DNA from: Eukaryota sp. TZLM1-RC
Taxonomy: Eukaryota; Metamonada: BaSk clade
Reading direction: 5' to 3'
Assembly (NCBI GenBank): GCA_040285825.1
Contig: JAUPSS010000002.1
Span: forward strand, 1-64,000
DNA length: 64,000 bases
The notes under the pieces were generated by a model. That model searched no databases and had not been told where the DNA came from. It saw only the letters and a program-made list of their open reading frames with translations. This document shows positions 29,123-40,303 of this stretch, piece after piece. How positions within the stretch are numbered: position 1 is the first letter of the stretch; each line of letters opens with the position of its first letter. A program made the translations under genes and the position numbers.

Positions 29123-30304
29123 TTAAATTTTATATAACTTTTTTAAATCAAAAAAGCCCTCACAACCATGTATTTTTTCAAACAAGTCTTTCAATATTTG
29201 CTTATTCTTTAAGAACAGATTAACAAATGAGAATCTGGGAACCTTTGACAAATTCCATAAAAATGACACCACAAAGGGAACATCATCAAAAAGAGTCAAA
29301 TTATTAATTATTTTTTCATAAAGGTCAGCTCCAAGTCCAGTTCTTAATATAGTTGGGAGATCTGTTACATTAATAGACTGCAAATAAGGAATAATCAAAT
29401 CCACTCTTCCATTCAATTCACGAAGACCAAACTCTAAATCAGAAGCAGTTTTGGGTGATGGCAACTGCGCTTTTGGTATAATTAAGTCATTCTTTTGCTT
29501 ATCAATAATTTCCTTTGAATCTGAAATACTGGTGCTGTTGACCGGAGTTGGGAATTTTTCTTCCTTCTCTACTTGTCCTTCTTGTTGCTCTTTTTCTTTA
29601 TTTGATTGATTTTTTAACTCAGCACTTACCGTACATTCATCAATTTCTTCAACAGAACCAATGCTGTTTACCTCTTGTTTCACCTCTCTCGACTTTTTTG
29701 ACTCAATCAATCTAATCACATCACCTCTTTCCTTATTAATTTCACGATGAACTTTTGGTGTAGAATGCTTCAAACCAAGGTCGAAATCACACAATGCCTC
29801 TTCCAATTTCCCCAGTCTTTTTAGAGCAAGTCCTCTTCTTATATAGGCCTTGTAGAATGAACTATCACAACTGATTGCACTGGAAGCATCCGCAACAGTT
29901 TGTTCAAAGTTACCAAGTTTCAAATGGCAAAAGGCTCTATTAGAGTATATTGGGGCTGAAGGAGACAGTTCTAGAGCTTCAGTGTAGCAGGTAATGGCAG
30001 AGAACAGGTCATTTGATACAAAGTGTTTGTTACCACGATGTTTCAACTCTTCTGCCTGTTCTTCAGGTGGCTTGTTTACGACAGTCTCAGGGGAAGAGCT
30101 CCTGGACTCTTCTTGGACAAGAGAGGATTCAAAAGCTTTTGTACCTCTAATTGGAGGGACATTTGAAGGTTTGTGTGCTTTGGTAGCCAACTTTTTGTCT
30201 TGAACTTGCATGTCCTTTTCCCAATCTCGTAGTTCAAGCATTTCTTGTTGCAAAAGCTCAACACTTTCACGAATTTGGCGTTGAAGACTAAACGCAGAGG
30301 ACAT
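29123..30304 (-). CDS. RPAP3: RPAP3/SPAG1-like TPR co-chaperone
   Basis: 393 residues from the ATG at 30304 (MSSAFSLQRQ). The frame is open further up, but that would run over the divergent BBS1 start. An N-terminal segment (residues 15-40, LRDWEKDMQ) matches the RPAP3 start. Residues about 82-200 form a three-repeat TPR clamp (KHRGNKHFVSNDLFSAI, YSNRAFCHLK, KAYIRRGLAL). After a charged low-complexity linker, the last 120 residues match the RPAP3 C-terminal domain (DLPTILRTGL, FLWNLSKVPRF). In other eukaryotes RPAP3 and SPAG1 act with R2TP/HSP90 in assembling RNA polymerases, snoRNPs and axonemal dyneins. It is shorter than human RPAP3. Confidence 0.8.
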   Translation of the reverse strand: MSSAFSLQRQIRESVELLQQEMLELRDWEKDMQVQDKKLATKAHKPSNVPPIRGTKAFESSLVQEESRSSSPETVVNKPPEEQAEELKHRGNKHFVSNDLFSAITCYTEALELSPSAPIYSNRAFCHLKLGNFEQTVADASSAISCDSSFYKAYIRRGLALKRLGKLEEALCDFDLGLKHSTPKVHREINKERGDVIRLIESKKSREVKQEVNSIGSVEEIDECTVSAELKNQSNKEKEQQEGQVEKEEKFPTPVNSTSISDSKEIIDKQKNDLIIPKAQLPSPKTASDLEFGLRELNGRVDLIIPYLQSINVTDLPTILRTGLGADLYEKIINNLTLFDDVPFVVSFLWNLSKVPRFSFVNLFLKNKQILKDLFEKIHGCEGFFDLKKLYKI

Positions 30305-30363
30305 TTTGGAATTAAAAATCCTCCAACCCAATTCAAAACCCTTTGACACAACACCATCTTTCA

Positions 30364-32109
30364 ATGACCAGCTCGTTCTGGCTGAATGCTTGGTCAGACC
30401 CGGTAGCAAATCTTAAGGCTTTTACTCCTCAAATTACTCTTTCCGATGTTAGTTCACTTGATGAAGGATTATTGATCGTTGCTGATTGTAGCGAGCACCT
30501 CAGAGCTTACAAAGGTACATCTTTACTTGGTTCAACTCAATTACCCGGACCTCCAGTTTCTGTTGTATCTTTTCGTATGTTTCAATCATCATCCCCCTGT
30601 GTAGCTGTGGCCATTGGACCTGCAGTGTATGTATATAAAGTCATTCCGGGGCCCAACCCTTTTCGTCCTTATGCTTGCTGGAAGCTACCTGTCATACAAA
30701 CAGATTCTAGAGAGGTTAGTGTCTGGGAAGCCATTTACAGAGGTGAAATTTCCATCGAAAAAGCAGTTGAAAGCCTTGCAGAACTTCGTTCTCTTGGAGC
30801 TGACCTGTGTACCCAGTCAATAGTCTTGCTTTCTCTTGAAGGGGTCCCCGCTAGAACTGAGTATGTTAAGCAGCTGGGAAGTAGTAATAGAGAAGGAGGA
30901 TCAGTTTTAGGTCCAAGAAGATCAATTGTTTCTTCCCTAAGCAAAGTAGCAAAGTCTGATACCCCGGACTGTGAAGAACTATTGGTTGTTGGTACCGAAT
31001 CCGAGCACTTGTATGTGTTAAATAGGACTGTTACGGAAGTAATTGAATCATTCTCTATAGGTGAAGTTGCTTTTAGTATCGCTTCTTTTGGAAGTTTTGA
31101 TTCCGAATACAGACTAGCGGTTGCTACCAGAGGCAACAAGTTATTGTTTGTCAAAAATTCAAAACTTCTGTCACATTCCAAATCATTTGAAGGTACTTTA
31201 GGTAACGTTTGTGTATCAAATAAGATTGTTTACATCACGTCATCTACAACCACAAGCTCAAAATTATTTGGGTTTTCATTAAAAGCTAAGAGACTGTTTT
31301 CAAGACCATTATCTTCTTCAGTAAACTCCATTTTTCCTTTATATCTCCCCACTGCCAAGTCTGGTCCTTTTGTAGGGGTATTGGTGTCATGTTCAGATGG
31401 TTATTTAAGGGTGTATTCTGATACTGGGGTTTTAGTCAATGAAAGTCAACATGATGGGGTCATAAATGGCATGGTTTTTGGTACTTACTCCAAGGAATCT
31501 AATTCACTTATTCTTACAATGAAAAGTGGTGCTATAAAGGTCTTAATTTTATCCCGAATGGCCAAATTAAATGTTGTAAATTCATCTATATCCCATGTTA
31601 ATGAGCAGGAAGAGCCATTACCTTTACCTCAAAAAACTAGTACTTTTTTCGAACTCTCAGAAAGGGAAAAGGATTCAAAGGTTGCAATGTCTATGTTTAG
31701 ATCTTTTCAGATTGATCTATTAAAACTTCGATACACTTCTGTAGCCAAATATTCTAATCTTTTGACTAATTCGGGTTCTTTTGGGTCTCAGAATTTACGA
31801 TTAACTTGTTCTATTTCCGGTTTGGGTCCAAGATTTTCTATTAATGGCCATGTTGAAAATACGGGTAATAGTAAATCATCTAAACTTGCCATCTCTTTAA
31901 GGTTGCCACCTGGTCTGTCTTGCCCCAAACCGCTATCTAATCTCTCTTCATTAGCTGGAGGATGTAGGTGGCCTTTTGGTTTTAGGTTAATACATGAACA
32001 AACGGGAAATATAATGTCAAGTTATAATGATGTAAGAGTTGAATTAATTGGAGAAAATGGAGTGGTGTCAGCTACAGTGCTTGGGATACCTGTTTTAGAT
32101 GTAAATTAA
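30364..32109 (+). CDS. BBS1: BBS1, BBSome subunit
   Basis: About 582 residues from the ATG at 30364; the human protein has 593. The N-terminus (SSFWLNAWSDPVANLKAF) matches the BBS1 start. A beta-propeller follows, with an inserted helical segment (VSVWEAIYRGEISIEKAVES) characteristic of BBS1, then ELLVVGTESEHLYVLNR, GSFDSEYRLAVATRGN and VSCSDGYLRVYSD. The C-terminal ~120 residues (ISGLGPRFSINGHVENTG) fit the GAE-like domain. The BBSome is a coat adaptor carrying membrane proteins in and out of cilia. Its ATG lies 59 bp from the divergent RPAP3-like ATG, and its stop lies 13 bp from the RRP46-like stop. Confidence 0.93.
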   Translation: MTSSFWLNAWSDPVANLKAFTPQITLSDVSSLDEGLLIVADCSEHLRAYKGTSLLGSTQLPGPPVSVVSFRMFQSSSPCVAVAIGPAVYVYKVIPGPNPFRPYACWKLPVIQTDSREVSVWEAIYRGEISIEKAVESLAELRSLGADLCTQSIVLLSLEGVPARTEYVKQLGSSNREGGSVLGPRRSIVSSLSKVAKSDTPDCEELLVVGTESEHLYVLNRTVTEVIESFSIGEVAFSIASFGSFDSEYRLAVATRGNKLLFVKNSKLLSHSKSFEGTLGNVCVSNKIVYITSSTTTSSKLFGFSLKAKRLFSRPLSSSVNSIFPLYLPTAKSGPFVGVLVSCSDGYLRVYSDTGVLVNESQHDGVINGMVFGTYSKESNSLILTMKSGAIKVLILSRMAKLNVVNSSISHVNEQEEPLPLPQKTSTFFELSEREKDSKVAMSMFRSFQIDLLKLRYTSVAKYSNLLTNSGSFGSQNLRLTCSISGLGPRFSINGHVENTGNSKSSKLAISLRLPPGLSCPKPLSNLSSLAGGCRWPFGFRLIHEQTGNIMSSYNDVRVELIGENGVVSATVLGIPVLDVN

Positions 32110-32122
32110 ATAAAATCAAATA

Positions 32123-32707
32123 TTATTTTTTAATTAGAAATTTTTTAATTTGTGTTTGCAAATGAAATGATAATTGTTTTGCTGCATCAACAATCTCAAC
32201 AAGCTTTCCATCAAAGAAATTGCCCTTAATGTCCAGAAATACAAGCTTGTCATCATCAGTGGGTGCAATGTTGACAATACAGTTACTATGATGCTCAACA
32301 GAGGTATTTGGGTCAGCATGGAACGACGATTCTGTAACAGCAAATGAGACACAAGGAGTGACCCTCAAAAGGGAAATTCCAGCTAGGAGCAATGAACAGA
32401 GACCTCCATTGATCAGAGTTGAGAGAAGAGAACCGTCATTGTGGGTAATGTGAAAAGACATGTCAACTGTACAACGAGGATATCTATACACTGCAACACA
32501 TTGAGTGAAGAATGATGTGAGAAGTGATTCCAGTTCTGGATAGGTCTTATCCGCGGAAAAGACTGAAGTGGTTACGTAACAACGATCTAAAAGTTGAGTA
32601 GATGAGGTGGTATCAGATGGACCATTAACAGAACAGATGGCTTCTGTGTTGTTGACTTTGATTCTACACGATCCAGAACTTCGAGACCTAAGATGTTCGA
32701 GCTTCAT
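32123..32707 (-). CDS. RRP46: Exosome RNase PH-like subunit, RRP46/EXOSC5-like
   Basis: 194 residues with an RNase PH fold: SGSCRIKVNNTEAICSVNGP (first strand block), LLTSFFTQCVAVYRYPRC, VDMSFHITHNDGSLLSTLIN, and a C-terminal helix (DAAKQLSFHLQTQIKKF). The DGSLLSTLINGGLCSLLLAG block is the best match and points to RRP46 among the six ring subunits. RRP41 and MTR3 are alternatives. The ring forms the core of the exosome, which degrades and trims RNA from the 3' end. The protein is a little shorter than human EXOSC5. It ends 13 bp from BBS1. Its 5' flank shares a block with the gene at 1-896. Confidence 0.78.
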   Translation of the reverse strand: MKLEHLRSRSSGSCRIKVNNTEAICSVNGPSDTTSSTQLLDRCYVTTSVFSADKTYPELESLLTSFFTQCVAVYRYPRCTVDMSFHITHNDGSLLSTLINGGLCSLLLAGISLLRVTPCVSFAVTESSFHADPNTSVEHHSNCIVNIAPTDDDKLVFLDIKGNFFDGKLVEIVDAAKQLSFHLQTQIKKFLIKK

Positions 32708-32790
32708 TCTTACAGATATTTTCTATAACAATGAAATAAGTGTCCCTTTTGCACCAATGTTGGGGGTCTGAGTTTTAGAGAAGTTGAGGA
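32708..32790 (-). promoter_or_regulatory. 5' flank block shared with the gene at 1-896
   Basis: Minus-strand sequence before the ATG contains GGGACACTTATTTCATTGTT followed by ATAGAAAATATCTGTAAGA. The counterpart at 897-965 has the same block at the same distance from its ATG. The position suggests a promoter or leader element. Confidence 0.45.
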
Positions 32791-32910
32791 TTGTTTTTTG
32801 ATTACATTATTATCAAGAGTTCCTTGATACGAATATGTCTTTTTCCTAGGCATAAATTATGGCCATTTTTACTCAATATTTTCATACATATGGACCATTA
32901 GAGGTAGACT

Positions 32911-33010
32911 TGTTACTTGTCCCGTCACGACATGCCGTCGACAGCTATTTTTCTACTTGTCACCAGGTCACGTCAACGGCTATTTTTGGGCAACCCGTCA
33001 CGACCCGTCA
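32911..33010 (+). repeat. G/C-rich CGTCACGAC repeat cluster
   Basis: Unlike its A/T-rich surroundings. CCCGTCACGAC occurs at both ends, with GTCGACAGCTATTTTT and GTCAACGGCTATTTTT between. These are imperfect tandem units of about 40-50 bp. Origin unknown. Confidence 0.5.
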
Positions 33011-33132
33011 GAAAGGGCCAACAATTGTATTTTTTCTTTATATCAGTTATCCTATAGATTTCTCGTTTTATAAATGTTTTTAGTATTGGTTTTGTGAATT
33101 TGGAAAAGATTTTGCGATACAAACAACTCGTT

Positions 33133-33210
33133 TGTTGGCTCCTGTAAGCTTATATCATATGAATAGAAAAAACCAGACTTTTTCTTTACTACAATATACT
33201 TTAGGCAACA
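33133..33210 (+). repeat. 5' LTR of Gypsy copy 2
   Basis: Starts TGTTGGCTCC and ends TTTAGGCAACA; 78 bp. Differs at many positions from its 3' partner, which dates this insertion as old. Confidence 0.85.
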
Positions 33211-33294
33211 ATAATTATTGGCCATTTCAAAGTCTAGTTATATCATTAGTAACTCTAGCAAACTTCATCAATTGACCAGCAAAGATATCTTGAC

Positions 33295-36200
33295 ATGTCA
33301 AACAGTTCACAACAGGATATCCCTGACATCCAGCAAACTTCATCTCCTCACATGCAGCAACAACAGGATACATCACAGCCAACATCAGATGTACATAAGG
33401 ATAACGAGGTAACGGACTCGGTTCCCACCTCCTCCTTGACAAAAGAGAAAGACGAAGGAGTGGACGAGGTCCTTCCTTCCACAAAATTAGTAGAAAGAGG
33501 AACTAAAGAAGAGGTAACGAGAACGGACCCGGCTCCCTCTCCCCTCAAGAAAAAAGGATTGTCCACGGTGGTAACGAGAACGGACCCGGCTCCCTCTCCT
33601 CTCCCAAATATAAAATCTGTAACAAAGGGAACGAATGGAAATCCCACCTTAGACACGTCTTTCCTACTAGGAGAATATGAAAAAAATTCAATCTCAACTA
33701 GATGAGATGGAAGGAGAAGAGGAATCATCTCATCTGAGGGATTCTACAAGCTTTTCAAAGAGGACGCGGAAGCCTACTTCGAGCCTAAAGATTTCTGTCT
33801 TTTCGAGCAGCTTCCTCCTCTATGGAGTGCCATTTCAAAACGAGGCAGAAACGTTGGTTTTCAGATTCTCATAATGGTCGGGGATACCCAAAGGGTATTA
33901 GAGATCCCCCTCAATGAAAGGAATGAGCTCATTGAAGCTCTTGACAAATTAAGCAGAGAGACGTTCGAGCGTAACGCAGAGCAACGTCCCAGACTCTCTG
34001 GTATGGACAAAAGAATCAAAGAGATAATGACCCTTTCCATCAATGATAGATTGGACTGGAATGCTACTCATTTGGATCAATTCGGCAAAAGGATAAGATT
34101 TCTCTCCATCGAGCAGAGAAGTAGGACAAACTCAGAGGACATCCTACAATCTAAATTACCTGCCTGGTTTGATCCCCACTTTGATACAGAGATACATATT
34201 TACACAGAGTTAACAGAGGGTGCTCCCACATATTTTAGAGAATTTATGGAGCAAGAAGATAGTGGTAACCCGGACAAGTTTGAACCAGTAACACCCTGGT
34301 TCGACGCAGACGCTCTAAACAATATTCATACGGAACGATCATGTGTATCCACGTATAGGAGCCGTTTTAACAACTACGTCCAACAACACGGTAACTCATT
34401 CACGACACAACGAGATTTCAGACAATGGTTAACGGGAGATTTATCCACATCTTTCCACCTTCCGAAATTACCTGTTGTGGCTCCCATAATTTTGGAAAAA
34501 AATCAACCTATACAGGTCCTCTCCATAGAGGGCATACTCGAACACGTTCCAACAGTGAACGTCCCCATATATGTAGAAAGGCAAGACATTACATCTCAGG
34601 AAAAACCAACTGCCTCTCAACCCATGGAAAGTGAAATTGGAGACGACATAGAGTTAAACGGGCCAGTTTTCGGAGAAACGGCTCCTCCTCAACATTCAGT
34701 AAGAGTCTCGTCTTCAGACAGACCCATGAGCATTGAGGACCACCAATCCTCGAGAAGAGTTATCGACATGACCATAGCTAGTAGCCTTTATAGACAAGTT
34801 TACCCACAGTCTAAGGATATTGACTAAAAAAGACCTCAATTATCCGCCGATGACCCCATCAACAAAATGTCTATCATAGCTTTTCTGTTAAAAAATCAAA
34901 CTTGGGACAAATACGGGCAAAAGATAGCTAATGGAAGCTTTGAAGCCCCAGGTCAATCAAATTAAACCAGAGCCTTCATCACAGCCACCCAAGTTTTTGG
35001 AGAAGGCCAAACAGAGATAACTTAAGATAGAATTAAAAATCTCCCCAAACATATACGTGACGAGATCATAAAGGATACAACTCAGCCTTTGGTAAGGATT
35101 GACCCAGCTATAACAGATAAGCTCGAACCACCAATCCACCATTACGATTTATTCAGGTGCATGATGATGAGCTTTTGCCCTACAGGATTATCCACCATGA
35201 TCGATCCTAGCCTTTTATCAAGATGGCAGAGTCAAGGCTTACTCGGTGTTGACTATACCGACGCGGACGTCATGGTATTTCTGCTTAAGAGAACGCAATT
35301 CACATCATATCATGAGGCATGTAAAGCTCTAATGAAGCCTAGAATTCAGTGGAAAAAAATCCACAATAGGCATGATGCTGACAATGAGTTTGGTCGTTAT
35401 GTAGAAGACTGTGGAGAGGTCTTAAAGAATGACCACCTACATGACTGACCCGACTATCCCTGATTTGATTAGAGAAAGCAGCTGGCTGATAACCATATCT
35501 CCCGCCCTGATAGTCGAATACTTCCTTATGGGTTCGGACAACTTTGCAATATCAAGCGAACTCTTCCCAGTATGGACTAGAGAATCTTTGTAGGATTCTC
35601 CTAATAGAACAACTTTACTCTATTTAATATCGACAACTAGAAGGAATTTCCTCGCTTGGTGTTTCACAACAGGAGACAAGCCCACAATAGACATACTAAG
35701 GAACAGGGCTAACGAAAAAGATATTCTTTTGGGACTCACGGCGATGAGAACTTATTCAAGAGGAGTATCCCCATCAGCCCAGGCTCCAACAAATCGAGCA
35801 CGACGATCAGGTGAAAAGTCGAGAGGAACCCCTCAACACAAATACATCCCTGAAAGGCACGAACGAGAAAGTTCGAAATTCTGTACATTTTGTAGTAACG
35901 TCGAAGGTAACAACCCTGTCGGCCACACTGTATTCGAATGTAAAGACCCTCGTGGTGTTAGAAGCAGAGTACCCAAAGAAGAAAGATTCAGATTGGAAGA
36001 ACAGGAGGCGCCTGCCATCAGAGGCAGTGTAGATAGGGGCCGAGGTGGCCGAGGTAGACGTGTAACACAAGTTTCCAACAGCTCAACAAAATCTCTTAAT
36101 TCCTCTACAAATTCACCAAACCAGCTCTAATGCAACAGTATTTTTGATGTTTATTTTACGGTTAGTGAAAACCACATCAGATCCCAGCGTTCTCCATTTC

Positions 36201-36505
36201 TAAGACCGGAGATATCAATAAATGATATTGAAATGATTGCAACTATTGATTCGGCTGCGTTTTGTTCAGTTATTACTGCAGATTTAGCTGAACAATGCCA
36301 CATGTCAATCAATAGCAAAGAAACTATTCACTTCTTACCAGCTAATAATGTATCTACAAAGTCGCTAGGGAATGCAACTAGTATTCTGTCGTTCAACGTA
36401 GGAAGCATTGCGCAACAAGTTCTTTATAAACATACTCTTCCCATAATCCCGGGTTCGAACAAATTTTTAATAGGGAAAGACATGTTAAAAGCACTTGGAC
36501 CTTAG
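33295..36505 (+). pseudogene. Gag-protease region of Gypsy copy 2
   Basis: Starts at an ATG (MSNSSQQDIPDIQQ). The N-terminal tandem repeat has two clear TRTDPAPSPL units, against about four in copy 1. A 1-base insertion near 33685 and stops near 34825, 34963 and 35590 break the frame. The knuckle (CTFCSNVEGNNPVGHTVFEC) and the protease site (ATIDSAAFCSVI) are preserved. The 3' part of Gag is shortened near 36070. Confidence 0.85.
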
Positions 36506-39500
36506 ACGGGTGATGGTTTTTTCATTAGATTGGACAAAAAACACCGCATTTTCTGAAATGCAGAATTGGAATGTGACTCAAGAATCGCTCAACATTCGAT
36601 TGAGAACTTAGCTAACCAATCAACGAGTCCTTCTGATTTTGAGGAGCAATTGACAAGATCTGGATATGAGATAAAATTAGATGATGATAATAATAAATTG
36701 AAATTAACGAGTCTACTGAAAATTTTCAGCGATGTTTTTAGTGAAACTCGAAACAAAAAAGGTATTGATTGTAGTCCCCTTACAATTCCCTTTCGCGATG
36801 AAAACGCTATTGTCCACAAGCCTGCTAGACGGTTAAACTTAAGCAAATTAGAAATAGCCAACAAAATTTTCGACGAATTGATAGAAATGGGTTATGCAGT
36901 TGAATCCAATTATAGATTCAGCTCTCCTATTGTCCTAGTTATCTACCCAGATGATAGAAAACCTAGATTAACTGGTGACTTCAGTGGTAAAGATGGTGTT
37001 AATTCCTATACAATTTCTGTCGAACCTTATATTAGAATTTTTAAGCAGAGCTGACTACATTGACACACTTGATCTATCAAAAGCTTTCTGGCAAATGAAT
37101 GTAGCAGAAAAAGTTATTGAAAAACATCAATTTCGATACCTGGAAGGTCCATTATGTTTAAAAGAGCTTACTTCGGTTTAAAGAATATTTCAGCAACATT
37201 TCAAAATGTAATGATGGAAATTTTCCAAATAGACGGCGTTTTTATATACATAGACGACAACATAACAGTCGGTACTTCATTTGAGGAATTCTACAAAACA
37301 CTACAAAGGGTCATCGAATGCGCCAGAAAAAGATGGGTAAACATTGGTTTACGAAAATGCAAATTCGTCACAGCCAAACACCCTATTGACATATTAAAAA
37401 GCACCTTCCAGAACAAAACTAGGTTTATTAGCAAGAAAAAGCTTGAAGCCCTAATGAAAATACCCAGACCAAAGACACTGAAAGAGGTTCGCTCCTTGGT
37501 TGATTCAATCAATTACATAAGAGATTGGCTTCCTGGAATTTTTAAACTGATAACGCCAATTAACGAGTTAATAAAGGGAAATCCTAGAATTATCAAATGG
37601 ACCAATGAGCATGACGATTATCTTAAACAAATCAAAGGTTTAATAGTAAACCACATGCCCCTTGAATTACCAGCTCCGGGCAAGCGAGTATCAATAAGTA
37701 CTGACGCTTGAAATGTAGCAGTAGGAGGTGTTATTTGGCAAGAAATTGAACCCTACTCCCCTACAGAAACCCCGCTAAATAAAAGGAAAGTGAAACCTTT
37801 GTCATTCTATAGTAGATTACTTACAGAAACACAAAGAAAATGGTCCACTTTACAGAAAGAATTATATGCAATACTTTTGATTTGAACTGAAAGTTGTTTA
37901 GAAAGCTACCTTTTAACTAGACATTTAACAATTTTCACTAATCACAAAAACATTGCATTCCTGGCTACAGCCCCAGTGAAAAATAGATTTGTAAAGAGAT
38001 GGCTGCCGATACTATCTGAATTCAACTTGATATAGTCCATGAACCAGGCGAAGACAACCACTGGGCAGATATGTTATCGAGAAATGTCGATCTTGATCAA
38101 GACGAGGAAACTCCATCAATTCGTAGCATAAATATACCAAATACTTTACTCTAAAATTATGAGATACCTCCACCAGATGATCACTCTGATTCGGAATATG
38201 AAGATTTCCCATCAATCTCATCCCCAAGTAGACTCCAAGATCTACCTATTTTCTCTTCTTGGTTTTCAAAGATAAGATCTGAACAACAAATATCCACAAG
38301 TAATAATGATCGTTTATTCAAAAATGCAATTCTAGATGGAAATTCTGAAATTTGGAAAAATAATAAAAAGGGAAAACACCAAAATCCACTTGATTAAATC
38401 AATTTCCATCAAAATCCACAACAACATTATTCCCATCTTTTTCATCAAAAACCACAAAAATGACTGTTGCTCTTAATCTTAATAACCTTAAAGCTTCTGA
38501 ACCTATATCCATCTCAGTGAACGATACTTTCGAATCTCGTGACAAAATGATAACAACTCTGCATCAATATGGTATTGAAATCAACAAAGAGTTCTCTCCT
38601 GCTCAAAATAACAACAAGACCCGCTGGGAAATCAAGTGTGATGATGAGAAGTGTCCCTTTTGTTTTATTGCTACGTCCCCTGTTGATTGCGATGTTTGGG
38701 TTGTTACAAATAAAAATAAAAATAAAATTTTAATCCCAAAAAGCCTCAGAAAACAGGCACTATTATTAATACATGGTTAAGTCCAATCTGGCCACCCCAG
38801 CAAAAACGACAGTTTACACAAATTATCCAAAAGTGATTTGTACTGGCCTAATATGACAAAGGACCTTAAAAATTATGTCAGAAGTTGCCCAACTTGTGAA
38901 AAATGGCTCCAGTTAATAGGTCAAAAACACCTTCCACAGGATTTCTATGGGCAGATCATCCATTTATTAGATTAAACGTCGACACAATTGGACCTCTGAA
39001 CACTGACAACGAAGGAAATAAATATGTGTTAGTATTTGTAGACTCTTTTACTGGATATACAATTTTAGTCCCTCTAAAAGAACTCAATGCCTTAGAAACC
39101 GCAGATGCTTTGATTTGGATTGTTTGCGCCATCTTTGGCATACATATGTTAATTCATAGCGATAATGGACCTAAGTTCACCAATGAGACTTTCAAAATTG
39201 TGTGTAACACATTAGCGATTGAGATGAGTAACTCAATTCCCCACTATTCAGAAAGTAATGGACTAGTAGAACGTAGACATAGAGACGTTCTTCAATGCTT
39301 AAGGAAACTATTAATAGACTTTAATGATTACGGAAATTGGTCTACTTATGTACCTATATCCCAGCTATTAATAAATTCTACTAAAAGCAGAAAAACTGGT
39401 TTTACCCTTTACGAACTTATGTTCGGTTCTTCGATTAGTCTAAGAACAGATTCTGCTAACATATTAGGAAATTTATCCAAAGTCGAAACTTATATTCCTT

Positions 39501-40093
39501 TATTAGATGACATTAAATACTTGTCTACATCAAAAAAGGGAAGATGCTGATTTAACCAAACATTTAATACTCCGTCTTCAGTAGATAATACTGATTCGTG
39601 TTTTATAGTATTTAATATTGGTGACTACGTCTTACGTAAAACCAAACAAAATAATAAATTGCATGGATTTTGGAATGGACCATTCTCAGTTATTGACCTT
39701 CCTTCCAAATCCACTTTATTATTGAAGAATCTTACTACTGGCACAGAATTAACAGCTGCCAAGCAAGATTGTAAAATCTATAACGCTGAAAACCCACAAG
39801 ATATGGAGTTCCTCAAGTCAGTCGCAGCAGGCGATGTTGAACAACACGTTATAGAGAAAATCCTCTCAGAATACAGCTCTGATTCAGGTAGTTTCTGTAC
39901 TGTACAATGGTTTGGCGGTGAGACAACAGAAAAGCCTCTCCATTCAGTTAAACATTCAGAAGCTTACAAGTTGTTCAGTAAGAATAACAAGAAAATTGGT
40001 AAACGTACTACTAGCCAACGTAAAGGTACCACCAATGAGTCTACGCCTTCCAAGAGGCCTAGACGTAGTAACAGAATTAGGAAGCGAAGCTAA
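36506..40093 (+). pseudogene. Pol region of Gypsy copy 2
   Basis: Reverse transcriptase is broken near 37050 and its active site reads VFIYIDDNI. RNase H has a TGA in the first motif (STDA then stop, 37709). Integrase retains NVDTIGPL, HSDNGPKF (Glu changed to Lys next to the second Asp) and NGLVERRHRD. The chromodomain-like end (HVIEKILSEYSSD, QWFGGETTEKPL) is intact at about 39850-39990. A segment of about 346 bp is inserted at 38370. Confidence 0.85.
38370..38715 (+). mobile_element. Foreign insertion with a MuDR/MULE-type N-terminal zinc domain
   Basis: Relative to copy 1 at 24252, about 346 bp are extra here. The frame from 38460 encodes a segment with FESRDKMITTLHQYGIEI, then KTRWEIKCDDEKCPFCFIA, then DVWVVTN. 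Spacing of F...I, R...KC...CPF and W resembles the N-terminal zinc domain of MuDR transposases and FAR1-like proteins. The frame runs on into Gypsy integrase by chance. No full transposase or clear inverted repeat is visible. The A-rich flanks make the junctions uncertain by about 10 bp. Confidence 0.6.
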
Positions 40094-40224
40094 TTCTCAG
40101 TTTATATCGATTATTTATATTAAATCGATTATATATATATATATTTATAGTTATTTCGTTACTTGTATATAGTTTTGTTTCATATTCATATAAGCTGATT
40201 TATTTTGATATAGGGAAGAAGCAG

Positions 40225-40303
40225 TGTTGGCGCCCTAAGGCTTATATAATATGAATATAAAATAAATCAGACTATTCTTTATTACAATAGACTTTAGGCA
40301 AAA
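40225..40303 (+). repeat. 3' LTR of Gypsy copy 2
   Basis: Starts TGTTGGCGCC, contains CTTATATAATATGAATATAA and ends with a modified TTTAGGCAAAACA. The end coordinate is approximate because the terminus is altered. Confidence 0.8.

Larger units (their letters stand above)
33133..40303 (+). mobile_element. Ty3/Gypsy retrotransposon, copy 2 (decayed)
   Basis: Same family and layout as the copy at 18667-25841, with diverged LTRs at the two ends (33133-33210 and 40225-40303). Many stops and frameshifts are present, the Arg/Gly-rich Gag region is deleted near 36070, and about 24 bp are missing from reverse transcriptase near 37030. A foreign segment is inserted at 38370-38715. The post-LTR sequence ATAATTATTGGCCATTT and the purine tract before the 3' LTR are retained. 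No clear target-site duplication was found. It is clearly older than copy 1. Confidence 0.9.

Noticed and set aside
33227-33728. Minus-strand frames opposite Gag of copy 2
   Set aside because: Same shadow effect of the Gag repeat.
36450-36470. tRNA-like GGTTCGAAC box
   Set aside because: It lies inside Gypsy protease coding sequence in both copies, and no cloverleaf can be drawn around it. A similar GGTTCGAAACTC at 50403 also lacks the rest of a tRNA.
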